This document shows positions 1 through 5,611 of a DNA stretch of 6,156 nucleotides, in pieces. The stretch is from Clostridia bacterium (GTDB lineage Bacteria > Bacillota > Clostridia > Oscillospirales > CAG-382): assembly GCA_017646185.1 (NCBI GenBank), contig JAGCNA010000236.1, forward strand, positions 1 to 6,156. Reading direction: 5' to 3'. Below the pieces are notes generated by a model that made no database searches, was not told the DNA's origin, and saw only the letters and a list, made by a program, of their open reading frames with translations. The position numbers and the translations under genes are program-made. Positions within the stretch are counted from its first letter, which is position 1; each line of letters starts with the position of its first letter.

Positions 1-17
1 CAATTTGTGTGTTCCAT
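1..17 (-). CDS. 5' end of a riboswitch-controlled gene, product unknown (partial)
   Basis: Only the first five codons (M-E-H-T-N) and two bases of the sixth are inside the window; the gene continues beyond position 1. The start is supported by an AAGGAG ribosome binding site nine bases upstream of the ATG, and by its place at the end of a leader with a strong promoter, a ZTP-type riboswitch and a terminator. Genes under ZTP riboswitches commonly encode de novo purine synthesis or folate/one-carbon enzymes such as PurH, PurE or formate-tetrahydrofolate ligase, so a role there is the inference. The five residues do not identify a family. The sixth codon begins TG, so in principle it could be Cys, Trp or a stop. 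Confidence 0.75.
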
Positions 18-26
18 TTTTTCTGA

Positions 27-32
27 CTCCTT
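27..32 (-). promoter_or_regulatory. Ribosome binding site of the riboswitch-controlled gene
   Basis: On the minus strand this reads AAGGAG, nine bases before the ATG at 17-15. It fixes the start of the partial gene. It lies outside both the terminator and the 43-69 inverted repeat, so control appears to be by transcription termination and not by hiding the ribosome binding site. Confidence 0.8.
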
Positions 33-42
33 ACTCTGAAAC

Positions 43-69
43 TTGCCCGAAAAATAAAAAAACGGGCAA
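43..69 (-). repeat. Inverted repeat spanning the terminator U-tract (alternative hairpin)
   Basis: TTGCCCG and CGGGCAA form a perfect 7-bp inverted repeat separated by a 13-base A/T tract. In the minus-strand RNA, the 3' arm of the terminator (TTGCCCG) could pair either with its normal upstream partner or with this second CGGGCAA copy just after the U-tract. The complementarity is seen directly. Any regulatory role is inference. Confidence 0.55.
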
Positions 70-99
70 AATCAGTTCGTTAATGAATTGATCTTGCCC
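50..99 (-). terminator. Rho-independent terminator of the ZTP riboswitch
   Basis: In the minus-strand RNA, GGGCAAGATCA (forward 99-89) pairs with TGATTTTGCCC (forward 74-64). This is an 11-bp stem with one G-U pair and a 14-base loop. It is followed at once by T7-A-T5 (forward 62-50). The first bases of the 5' arm (GGGC) are also the 3' side of the aptamer's P3 hairpin, so aptamer and terminator are mutually exclusive. That is the usual layout of an ON riboswitch, in which ligand binding prevents termination. Confidence 0.9.
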
Positions 100-172
100 A
101 GACGGTCGGCTTGTATATCTCTTTACACTCCCCCGCGGTGTTCCGCGAAATCCGTCAGTTATGTAAAGATCG
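95..172 (-). promoter_or_regulatory. ZTP/ZMP riboswitch aptamer (pfl motif)
   Basis: The minus-strand RNA shows the parts of a pfl/ZTP aptamer in order. P1 is TCTTTACA (forward 169-162) with TGTAAAGA (127-120), a perfect 8-bp stem. The conserved AACTGACGG stretch lies inside it. A small hairpin follows, CGCGG-AACA-CCGCG (147-134), then conserved GGGGAG. The second domain is GCCGACCGTCTGGGCA (110-95), matching the family's hallmark GCCGnCCGCCUGGGC. The expected pseudoknot is present: GACGG (156-152) is complementary to CCGTC (105-101), and the usual G-C has become A-U on both sides, a compensatory change. The ligand in this family is ZMP/ZTP (AICAR phosphates), which accumulate when 10-formyl-THF is short. 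The class is assigned from remembered consensus, not from a covariance search. Confidence 0.92.
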
Positions 173-178
173 TAACTA

Positions 179-207
179 ATTATATAATAGATCTGCCTGA
201 ATGTCAA
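179..207 (-). promoter_or_regulatory. Consensus sigma-A promoter of the riboswitch leader
   Basis: On the minus strand: TTGACA (forward 207-202), a spacer of exactly 17 bases, and TATAAT (184-179). Both boxes are perfect consensus. Transcription would start near 171-173, just where P1 of the aptamer begins, giving a leader of roughly 155 bases before the ATG. A perfect promoter fits a gene whose output is set mainly by the downstream riboswitch. Confidence 0.92.
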
Positions 208-253
208 TGTAAAATATAAATATATTTGAGGGTTAAAGCCGGAGATATTTATG

Positions 254-586
254 TTATTTTATCTCGGCAAGCTCCCAACTGCCCACATATAAAAATCCGT
301 CTTCAAAGGATATAGAGTTTGTACCGAAAAACGGCACCGCATCCAATCTGTGGCTTGCGGCTATCTCCTCTTCGGTGCAGACGGTATAAAGCGTATCTCC
401 CTGCAGAGTATAAGTAAAAGGAAGCTTCGTTCCGTCAACATCCAGCTTTCCGTTTCCGTTTTCATAAAAATATATAATAACGTCGTTTCCGTATTTCCAG
501 ACCGTGTTTTCAAGGTTAATATCTTGTTCCTTGCATCCGCAAAGCAAAATAACAAACAGCAAAAGCAAAGCAGCGGCTTTTCTCAT
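254..586 (-). CDS. Small putative lipoprotein, function unknown
   Basis: This is a 110-residue protein with a typical lipoprotein signal: M-R-K, a Leu/Ala/Val-rich core (residues 4-15), and a lipobox ending L-C-G-C with Cys18 as the predicted lipidated residue. It should therefore be anchored to the outer face of the membrane. The mature part (about 92 residues) is rich in aromatic and beta-type segments, with W-K-Y-G near its start and a central 'F-x-Y-T-L-x-G-D-x-L-Y' stretch. This resembles small lipocalin-like or beta-barrel lipoproteins, but I do not recognise a family. I chose the ATG at 586 over an in-frame GTG at 595 because the GTG lies inside the GGAGGTG ribosome binding site, which sits seven bases from the ATG. 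It has its own promoter, and no terminator is visible after its stop, so reading through into the riboswitch unit is possible. Confidence 0.85.
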   Translation of the reverse strand: MRKAAALLLLFVILLCGCKEQDINLENTVWKYGNDVIIYFYENGNGKLDVDGTKLPFTYTLQGDTLYTVCTEEEIAASHRLDAVPFFGTNSISFEDGFLYVGSWELAEIK

Positions 587-593
587 CTTATTC

Positions 594-599
594 ACCTCC
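594..599 (-). promoter_or_regulatory. Ribosome binding site that decides the lipoprotein start
   Basis: The minus strand reads GGAGGT, followed by seven bases and then ATG (588-586 region, first base at 586). The competing upstream GTG (595-593) overlaps the site itself and so cannot be served by it. Confidence 0.85.
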
Positions 600-620
600 G
601 TTTAAAAAACAGCATATACA

Positions 621-649
621 ATTATGTGCCAAAAAGGGCAAAATGTCAA
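621..649 (-). promoter_or_regulatory. Promoter of the lipoprotein gene
   Basis: On the minus strand: TTGACA (forward 649-644), a 17-base spacer, and CATAAT (626-621). The -35 box is perfect and the -10 box matches five of six bases. Transcription would start near 613-615, about 28 bases before the ATG. It is divergent from the operon promoter at 688-717, with the two -35 boxes about 38 bases apart. Confidence 0.85.
627..640. repeat. Short inverted repeat inside the lipoprotein promoter spacer
   Basis: TGCC-N6-GGCA is a 4-bp dyad lying fully between the -35 and -10 boxes of the lipoprotein promoter. Its place would suit an operator, but the arms are short enough to arise by chance. Confidence 0.25.
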
Positions 650-687
650 GATAATTCAAAAAAGACTCAAATTTTCTCTTTTTATAC

Positions 688-717
688 TTTACAACTCCCG
701 CTTATTTATGGTAGAAT
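688..717 (+). promoter_or_regulatory. Operon promoter with extended -10
   Basis: TTTACA (688-693, one mismatch to TTGACA), an 18-base spacer, and TAGAAT (712-717, one mismatch) preceded by TATGG. This supplies the extended -10 'TG' at 709-710, typical of Gram-positive promoters. Transcription would begin near 724, leaving about 31 bases before the GTG start of the sirtuin gene. A perfect TATAAT also occurs at 717-722, but it has no -35 box at a workable distance. No other promoter is apparent before the end of the window. Confidence 0.78.
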
Positions 718-742
718 ATAATGCTAAAAAATCCTTTTCGGA

Positions 743-748
743 AGGGGG
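743..748 (+). promoter_or_regulatory. Ribosome binding site fixing the GTG start of the sirtuin gene
   Basis: AGGGGG is followed by seven bases and then GTG at 756. It lies downstream of the predicted transcription start. The earlier in-frame starts at 624 and 708 lie at or upstream of the promoter elements. Confidence 0.75.
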
Positions 749-755
749 AAGCAAA

Positions 756-1460
756 GTGGTAAAACGTTTTTTGGAAATTATTGAAGATTCATCCCGCATA
801 GTTTTCTTCGGCGGCGCGGGAGTTTCAACAGAAAGCGGCATACCGGATTTCCGCGGTGAGGGCGGATTGTACGGTCTTGTGCCCGAGCAAATGATAAGCC
901 ACAGCTATTTCACTTCCCATCCCGAACGGTTTTACGAATTTTACCGCACCAAAATGATATATCCGGAGGCGCTTCCCAACAACGCCCACAAAGCCCTTGC
1001 CCTTTTGGAAAAGCAGGGAAAATTGCTTTCGGTCATCACCCAGAATATAGACGGCTTGCATCAGGCGGCAGGAAGCCAAAAGGTATACGAGCTTCACGGC
1101 TCGGTGCACAGAAATTACTGCACCCGCTGTGGCAAATTTTACGGGGTAGAGCATATACTCTCTTCGGATGCGGTTCCCATGTGCGAATGCGGAGGTATCG
1201 TAAAGCCGGACGTTGTGCTTTACGAAGAGCCTCTTGACAGCAAGACGATGTATTCCGCTATATCGGATATTTCCCGCTGTGATACGCTTATCGTAGGGGG
1301 AACCTCTCTGGCGGTGTATCCCGCCGCAGGGCTTATAAACTATTTTTGCGGAAAATATCTTGTTCTCATAAATAAATCTCCCACCCCCGCAGACAGTATG
1401 GCGGATGTGATCATACGTGAAAATATCGGGGAAGTAATGGGAAAGCTTTTGAAGGAGTAA
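756..1460 (+). CDS. NAD-dependent protein deacylase, SIR2 (sirtuin) family
   Basis: This is a 234-residue cytosolic sirtuin, the usual bacterial length. The family removes acyl groups from lysine using NAD+, releasing nicotinamide and O-acyl-ADP-ribose. Visible motifs, in order: the NAD-binding loop GAGVSTESGIPDFRG (20-34), TQNIDGLHQAAG (95-106), the catalytic His114 in ELHGS, a zinc site of CxxC (Cys122, Cys125) plus CxC (Cys143, Cys145), KPDVVLYEE (150-158), and GGTSLAVYPAAG (181-192). All key residues are present, so it should be active; the acyl specificity is not readable. The GTG at 756 is chosen because AGGGGG lies seven bases before it. An in-frame ATG at 708 lies within the promoter, upstream of the expected transcript start. 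It is the first gene of the operon, seven bases before ddl. Confidence 0.95.
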   Translation: MVKRFLEIIEDSSRIVFFGGAGVSTESGIPDFRGEGGLYGLVPEQMISHSYFTSHPERFYEFYRTKMIYPEALPNNAHKALALLEKQGKLLSVITQNIDGLHQAAGSQKVYELHGSVHRNYCTRCGKFYGVEHILSSDAVPMCECGGIVKPDVVLYEEPLDSKTMYSAISDISRCDTLIVGGTSLAVYPAAGLINYFCGKYLVLINKSPTPADSMADVIIRENIGEVMGKLLKE

Positions 1461-1467
1461 TTTTAAA

Positions 1468-2523
1468 ATGAAAAAAACGGTTGCTCTCCTTTTTGGAGGT
1501 GTTTCCAGCGAATACGCCGTTTCCTGCGTTTCCGCAGCGTGCGTGGCTGATAATATAAATAAAGAGGTTTACGACGTACGCCTGCTGGGCATCACGCAGG
1601 ACGGAAAATGGTATCTTTATACCGGCGATACGGACAGTATGCGTAACCACATATGGGATACAAAGGCAGATTGCCTTATTCCCGCCGTTATCTCCCCTTC
1701 AAGCACCCACCACGGCATTCTTCTTGAGGATGGAACGGTTATATACGTGGATGCGGTATTCCCCGTGCTTCACGGTAAAAACGGCGAGGACGGCACTATG
1801 CAGGGCCTTCTTGCCCTTTCGGGAATTCCTTACGTAGGCTGTAACACCTATTCCTCCGCAGTATGTATGGATAAGGTTACCACCAAGATCCTTTGCGAAA
1901 AAGTAGGTATTCCCGTGGTTCCTTACGTTTTCTTCCGCAAAAACGGCTTTTGCCCCGAGGATGCGGTTAAGGAATGCGAAGAAAATCTTTCCTACCCTAT
2001 GTTTGTAAAGCCTGCAAACGCAGGCTCTTCCGTAGGCATTACCAAGGCGAACAACCGTGAAGAGCTTGTAAAAGGCTTTGAAATAGCTTTCCAAAACGAT
2101 TATAAAGTGTTGGTTGAAACCGGCGTTAAAAACGCAAGAGAGATCGAAGTGGCTATGCTGGGCAACAAGAATGCCTGCGCTTCCGTTTGCGGTGAGATAG
2201 CTCCCGGCGCCGATTTTTACGATTACGAAACCAAATACGTTGCAGACACCGCCAGCTATTACGTGCCTGCCCGTATATCCGATGTTCTTTCGGAAAATAT
2301 CCGCGCCTGCGCAGAGAAGATATACAGAACTCTGGATTGCGCAGGTCTTTCAAGGGTAGACTTTTTCCTTGATGAAAAGGATGTTTTGTATTTTAACGAA
2401 ATAAATACCATTCCCGGCTTTACTCCCATCAGTATGTATCCCGGTCTTATGGGCAAATGCGGTTACAGCTATTCCGCACTTATAGAAAAGCTTATAGAAA
2501 ACGCCTGCGAGGAAAAGCTATGA
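1468..2523 (+). CDS. ddl: D-alanine--D-alanine ligase
   Basis: This 351-residue ATP-grasp ligase joins two D-Ala to make the terminal dipeptide of the peptidoglycan stem, acting in the cytosol before MurF. Motifs: LFGGVSSEYAVS (8-19) with Glu15, matching the active-site Glu of E. coli DdlB; VFPVLHGKNGEDG (97-109); GIPYVGC (119-125); KPANAGSSVG (181-190) with Lys181 and the Ser pair; FYDYETKY (250-257); RVDFF (296-300); and YFNEINTIPGFT (308-319) with metal ligands Glu311 and Asn313. Tyr257 falls where DdlB has Tyr216, and the YDYExKY form is that of D-Ala:D-Ala ligases, not VanA-type D-lactate ligases. The chain has an unusual number of Cys (about 14). AAGGAG (1452-1457) lies within the end of the sirtuin gene, ten bases before the ATG. 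The stop overlaps the murI start by four bases. Confidence 0.97.
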   Translation: MKKTVALLFGGVSSEYAVSCVSAACVADNINKEVYDVRLLGITQDGKWYLYTGDTDSMRNHIWDTKADCLIPAVISPSSTHHGILLEDGTVIYVDAVFPVLHGKNGEDGTMQGLLALSGIPYVGCNTYSSAVCMDKVTTKILCEKVGIPVVPYVFFRKNGFCPEDAVKECEENLSYPMFVKPANAGSSVGITKANNREELVKGFEIAFQNDYKVLVETGVKNAREIEVAMLGNKNACASVCGEIAPGADFYDYETKYVADTASYYVPARISDVLSENIRACAEKIYRTLDCAGLSRVDFFLDEKDVLYFNEINTIPGFTPISMYPGLMGKCGYSYSALIEKLIENACEEKL

Positions 2524-3314
2524 TAGGAATTTTTGATTCCGGATTGGGCGGACTTACTGCCGTTGCGGAGCTTCGCAAGGCGCTTCCCAACGCAGATTAC
2601 GTCTATTTCGGTGATACCGCCCGTATCCCCTACGGAACCCGAAGCGTGGAGACTATACGCTCCTACGCTTTGCAGGACTGCCGTTTTCTTATGTCCATGG
2701 GAGTAACCTCCATACTTGCCGCCTGCGGTACGGTGAGCACAAATGCGCTTGACACCCTGCGTGCAAGCTTTAACGTGCCCATTGTGGGCGTTGTGGAGGG
2801 TGCGGCAAAAAAAGCGGCGCAAATTGCAAAAAACGGCAGGGGAAAGGTTTTGGTTTTGGGCACTCCCGCCACAATAAAAAGCGGAGCATTTGAAAAAGCC
2901 CTTAATAAAAACGGCTGCAGGGACGTAATAAGCGTTGCCTGCCCCATGTTCGTTCCTCTGGCAGAAAACGGATACACCTCCGTAAACCAGATCCCCGCTT
3001 TGGAGATCGCCCGTGAATACCTTGCCCCCGTGGCAGACACATGCCCCGATGCGGTCATATTGGGTTGCACCCATTATCCTCTGCTTTCAGAGGTAATATC
3101 CTATTTCCTTCCCCACAGCGCGCTGGTTTCTTCCGGCGCGGAGGCGGTTTCGGAGCTTAAGGATATGCTTATATCAAGCCACCGTGATATAAACGGCGGC
3201 GGAAAGGGTAAATATTACGTTTCCGACGGAGTGGAGAGCTTTTCCAAAAGCGCACACCGCTTTTTGCAGGCTCCCGTTTCCGACGTAACGGTCGTAGATA
3301 TCAACAGCTATTAA
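2520..3314 (+). CDS. murI: Glutamate racemase
   Basis: This 264-residue cofactor-independent racemase converts L-Glu to D-Glu, which MurD adds as the second residue of the peptidoglycan stem. Motifs: IGIFDSGLGGLT (2-13) with Asp6 and Ser7; YFGDTARIPYG (29-39); the first catalytic Cys69 in AACGTVSTNA; and the second catalytic Cys183 with His185 in LGCTHYPLL. The Asn that usually follows the first Cys (CNT) is Gly here (CGT); both catalytic Cys are intact. The start is the ATG of an ATGA overlap with the ddl stop, with GAGG at 2509-2512 seven bases upstream, which suggests translational coupling. An in-frame ATG at 2457 would add 21 residues before the conserved N-terminus and is rejected. With ddl it forms a cell-wall precursor pair. 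Confidence 0.97.
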   Translation: MIGIFDSGLGGLTAVAELRKALPNADYVYFGDTARIPYGTRSVETIRSYALQDCRFLMSMGVTSILAACGTVSTNALDTLRASFNVPIVGVVEGAAKKAAQIAKNGRGKVLVLGTPATIKSGAFEKALNKNGCRDVISVACPMFVPLAENGYTSVNQIPALEIAREYLAPVADTCPDAVILGCTHYPLLSEVISYFLPHSALVSSGAEAVSELKDMLISSHRDINGGGKGKYYVSDGVESFSKSAHRFLQAPVSDVTVVDINSY

Positions 3315-3319
3315 TTTTT

Positions 3320-3766
3320 ATGAAGATTCCCGTAACAGTAAATATAAAGACCGAGCGCAAGACCCACGATCCTCTGCATCTGGATAACCCCCGTACAGAG
3401 ATCCGCACCGCTACGGTAAACGGTTACCTTTCCCGTACCAAAAAAGGCTTTACCTGCGTTTTTTCCGAAGAGGAAACAGATACGGTTACCACCGTGTCGT
3501 CTTTGGGCAAAAACCTTATTTCCGTAAACAAAATAGGGGATTTCAATTCTCTTATGGTGTTTGATCCGGAAAAGAGCTATTCCTGCGTGTACCACAACGG
3601 AAATATGCCTATGCAAATTAAAGTAAACACCAAATCCCTGCGCAACGGACTTACCGAGCAGGGCGGTAAAATAGATATTGACTATACAGTGGAGATAGTC
3701 GGCAATCTGGCGGAGCATACAAAAATGTCCTTTTCCGTGCTTCCCCAAAGCGGACTCGTCTCCTGA
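3320..3766 (+). CDS. DUF1934 (YwiB-like) family protein
   Basis: A 148-residue soluble protein with no signal peptide or membrane segment. The pattern fits DUF1934, a small calycin-like beta-barrel family common in Firmicutes: an N-terminal strand (PVTVNIKTER), a central part with SLMVFDPEKSYSCVYHNGNM (about 77-96), and a C-terminal GGKIDIDYTVEI segment (about 115-126). Its biochemical role is not established. It lies five bases after murI. No Shine-Dalgarno match is visible in the 20 bases before the ATG, and there is no sensible alternative start nearby, so it probably depends on ribosomes finishing murI. The family call rests on pattern recognition. Confidence 0.82.
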   Translation: MKIPVTVNIKTERKTHDPLHLDNPRTEIRTATVNGYLSRTKKGFTCVFSEEETDTVTTVSSLGKNLISVNKIGDFNSLMVFDPEKSYSCVYHNGNMPMQIKVNTKSLRNGLTEQGGKIDIDYTVEIVGNLAEHTKMSFSVLPQSGLVS

Positions 3767-3781
3767 AAAGAGGACGTAGTA

Positions 3782-4684
3782 ATGAGCGAAAACGCGGCAA
3801 AAAAATTCCCTGCGAATATATCTGCGGTTATATCCGGCGCCACCCGTGAAGAGCTTGCGGTGGCGTTGTATCTCTGCGCAAAAAATGAATACAGCGTAAA
3901 AGATAGTGCCAAGGAATTGGGAATTTCGGAGGAAGCCTTCCGTGCCGCTATGTCTTTTTGGAGAGGGGCGGGAGTAGTTTTCGGTTCGGAAAACGGCACT
4001 TCCATAGCTCCCGATAAAAGAGACCAGCTTTACGATGCGGCTACGGTTGCGGCCTCTATCGAAAAAGACGAAGCCTTCCGCACCGCATGCGAATCGCTCC
4101 AAGCCCTTTACGGCAAGATGTTCACCCGCTTCGATTACGATTCGCTTCTTTATCTTTATGACCATTGCGGTCTTACGGCGGAATATATGTGCACGCTGGC
4201 GTCCTACTGCGTAAGCAGGGGAAAGACCGCTTTAAAGTATTTTACCAAAACCTGCCAAGGGCTGGTTTCCGAGGGTGTGGATACATACGAAAAATTGGAA
4301 GCCCATCTCGAAAAGCGCAACCGTGCAAACGAGCGGGTGTACAAGCTTCGCAAACTTTGCGGTATGGGCGACCGTGCCTTCACCGCCAAGGAAGAACAGT
4401 ATATCGGGGATTGGTTTTTAGAAAAAGACCTGCCCTTTGAGCTTATACAGCACGCTTACGATATTATGATAAATTCTATCGGCGAAGTAAAATTAAGCTA
4501 TATGAACAAAATCCTCGCCCGCTGGCACAAGGACGGTCTTAATTCCGTTGCGGCTGTGGAAAATGCGGAAAACGAGAAAAAAGAACAAACCGAAAAGATA
4601 AATACGGGCAAAAGCTTTGATGATGACGAATTCTTCGCCGCAGCGGTTGCCCGCACCAAAAAGAAAAGGAGTGAACGTAAATGA
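3782..4684 (+). CDS. DnaD-domain replication protein
   Basis: This is a 300-residue DnaD-like primosome protein. Proteins of this type remodel DNA and help load the replicative helicase during initiation or restart. Residues about 20-70 look like a winged-helix region (GISEEAFRAAMSFWRGAGVV). Residues about 105-176 and 190-253 look like two tandem DnaD-type (DDBH2) helical domains. The second ends in YMNKILARW (240-248), carrying the family's YxxxIxxxW signature (Tyr240, Ile244, Trp248). The C-terminus has an acidic patch (FDDDEFF) and then a basic tail (KKKRSERK), suited to DNA contact. AGAGGA (3769-3774) lies seven bases before the ATG. The stop overlaps dnaC by four bases (ATGA), as expected for partners acting in the same step. 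I leave the symbol empty because Clostridia encode several DnaD paralogues. Confidence 0.9.
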   Translation: MSENAAKKFPANISAVISGATREELAVALYLCAKNEYSVKDSAKELGISEEAFRAAMSFWRGAGVVFGSENGTSIAPDKRDQLYDAATVAASIEKDEAFRTACESLQALYGKMFTRFDYDSLLYLYDHCGLTAEYMCTLASYCVSRGKTALKYFTKTCQGLVSEGVDTYEKLEAHLEKRNRANERVYKLRKLCGMGDRAFTAKEEQYIGDWFLEKDLPFELIQHAYDIMINSIGEVKLSYMNKILARWHKDGLNSVAAVENAENEKKEQTEKINTGKSFDDDEFFAAAVARTKKKRSERK

Positions 4685-5610
4685 CAGCAGCGGAGGCTAT
4701 GCAAAAAAAGAGCGCACTTCGTGAAAAGGCGCTTAACGAGGCGTTGCAGAGAACTGCAGCACTTGATGAAAAATATCCCGATATTGCCGAAATAGACAAA
4801 GAGCTGTCTTTGGTTTCCTCCCGTATCGTGAGCGCAATGCGAAGCGAAAACTGCGAAGAAGAAATAAACCGCATAAAAGAAAGAAACCTTTATCTTCAGT
4901 CGGTCCGCAAGGAAAAGCTTTTGTCCTACGGCATTCCCGAAGATTACGATACCCCCGTGTTTTCCTGCCCCGTGTGCGGTGATACGGGCTATGACGGAAA
5001 GACCTTTTGCTCCTGTGTAATAAAAATGTGCGCAGTGGACGCATATCTTTCCAGCGGCTTGGGAAAAGCGCTTCTTGACCAGACCTTTGAAAACTTTTCT
5101 CTTAAGTATTACGGCGGAAAGAGCAGGGACGATATGTCTGATGTGCTGGATACCTGCATTGATTTTGCCCAAAACTTCGGTACGGGCGCAAACCTTTTGC
5201 TCACCGGCGGTACGGGATTGGGCAAGACCCACCTTTCTTCCGCTATTGCGCAGAAGGTTATAGACAAAGGCTATACCGTGGTATACGAATCCGCCCAGAC
5301 GGTGTTTGATTCTTATGAATCCGTCCGCTTCGGCAGAGGAAATGATAATACTGATAAATATATCACCTGCGATCTGCTTATAATAGACGATCTGGGCACG
5401 GAATTTTCCACCCAATACACGGCGGCGGTGCTGTATCAGCTTGTAAACCAGCGCCTTGTAAACGGAAAATCCCTTATATTAAGCACCAATTTAGGGGGAA
5501 AAGAGCTTTTAAAGCGTTACGGCGACCGTATATATTCCCGTCTGCTGGGCTCTTTTGATACCTGCGTTTTTTCGGGTAATGACGTAAGACTTATCAAGCT
5601 CGGTGAATAA
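4681..5610 (+). CDS. dnaC: DnaC/DnaI-type replicative helicase loader (AAA+ ATPase)
   Basis: A 309-residue AAA+ ATPase of the helicase-loader family, expected to load the DnaB-type helicase onto DNA. The N-terminal region (1-85) is charged and helical, probably the helicase-binding part. It is followed by a cysteine cluster CPVCGDTG...CSC (Cys96, Cys99, Cys110, Cys112), a likely zinc site as in Firmicute loaders. The ATPase core shows Walker A GGTGLGKT (176-183), Walker B LLIIDDLG (232-239), sensor-1 STN (268-270), and RYGDRIYSRL (279-288) with a likely arginine finger. AAGGAG (4666-4671) lies nine bases before the ATG. It overlaps the DnaD gene by four bases, supporting joint function. IstB-type transposition helpers share this ATPase fold, but the DnaD neighbour, the Cys cluster and the absence of a transposase argue for a helicase loader. 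Confidence 0.93.
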   Translation: MTAAEAMQKKSALREKALNEALQRTAALDEKYPDIAEIDKELSLVSSRIVSAMRSENCEEEINRIKERNLYLQSVRKEKLLSYGIPEDYDTPVFSCPVCGDTGYDGKTFCSCVIKMCAVDAYLSSGLGKALLDQTFENFSLKYYGGKSRDDMSDVLDTCIDFAQNFGTGANLLLTGGTGLGKTHLSSAIAQKVIDKGYTVVYESAQTVFDSYESVRFGRGNDNTDKYITCDLLIIDDLGTEFSTQYTAAVLYQLVNQRLVNGKSLILSTNLGGKELLKRYGDRIYSRLLGSFDTCVFSGNDVRLIKLGE

Positions 5611-5611
5611 A

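Noticed and set aside
95..172. THF or purine (guanine/adenine) riboswitch
   Set aside because: The GCCGnCCGnCUGGGC element, the GGGGAG junction and the pseudoknot match pfl/ZTP. The three-way junction of purine riboswitches and the THF core are not seen.
717..722. Perfect TATAAT as the operon's -10 box
   Set aside because: The only good -35 candidate (TTTACA at 688-693) is 23 bases away, too far. TAGAAT at 712-717 has an 18-base spacer and an extended TG.
624..755. Longer sirtuin gene starting at ATG 624 or ATG 708
   Set aside because: Both starts lie at or upstream of the promoter elements at 688-717, have no good ribosome binding site, and would add residues not expected before the sirtuin core. 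GTG 756 has AGGGGG at seven bases.
1468..2523. Van-type D-Ala:D-Lac or D-Ala:D-Ser resistance ligase
   Set aside because: The YDYETKY segment with Tyr257 is that of housekeeping D-Ala:D-Ala ligases, and no vanH, vanX or vanT-like partner is nearby.
2469..3074. Minus-strand open frame of about 201 codons opposite murI
   Set aside because: It is antisense to all the conserved racemase motifs, with no own ribosome binding site or motif recognised.
3311..4165. Minus-strand open frame of about 284 codons opposite the DUF1934 and DnaD genes
   Set aside because: It is antisense to two well-supported genes, has a low-complexity, Phe/Gly/His/Arg-rich composition and no recognisable motif. It is explained by codon bias in the sense genes.
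4498..5415. Minus-strand open frame of about 305 codons opposite dnaD and dnaC
   Set aside because: It lies antisense to the Walker motifs of dnaC, shows no family signature, and is a codon-bias shadow.
4681..5610. IstB-type transposition ATPase
   Set aside because: There is no IstA-type transposase or terminal inverted repeat. The Cys cluster and the coupled DnaD gene indicate a helicase loader.
5603..5611. GTG 5603 as the start of ribonuclease HI
   Set aside because: It falls within the GGTGA pairing site and inside dnaC, and would add three residues before the conserved N-terminus. ATG 5612 fits better.
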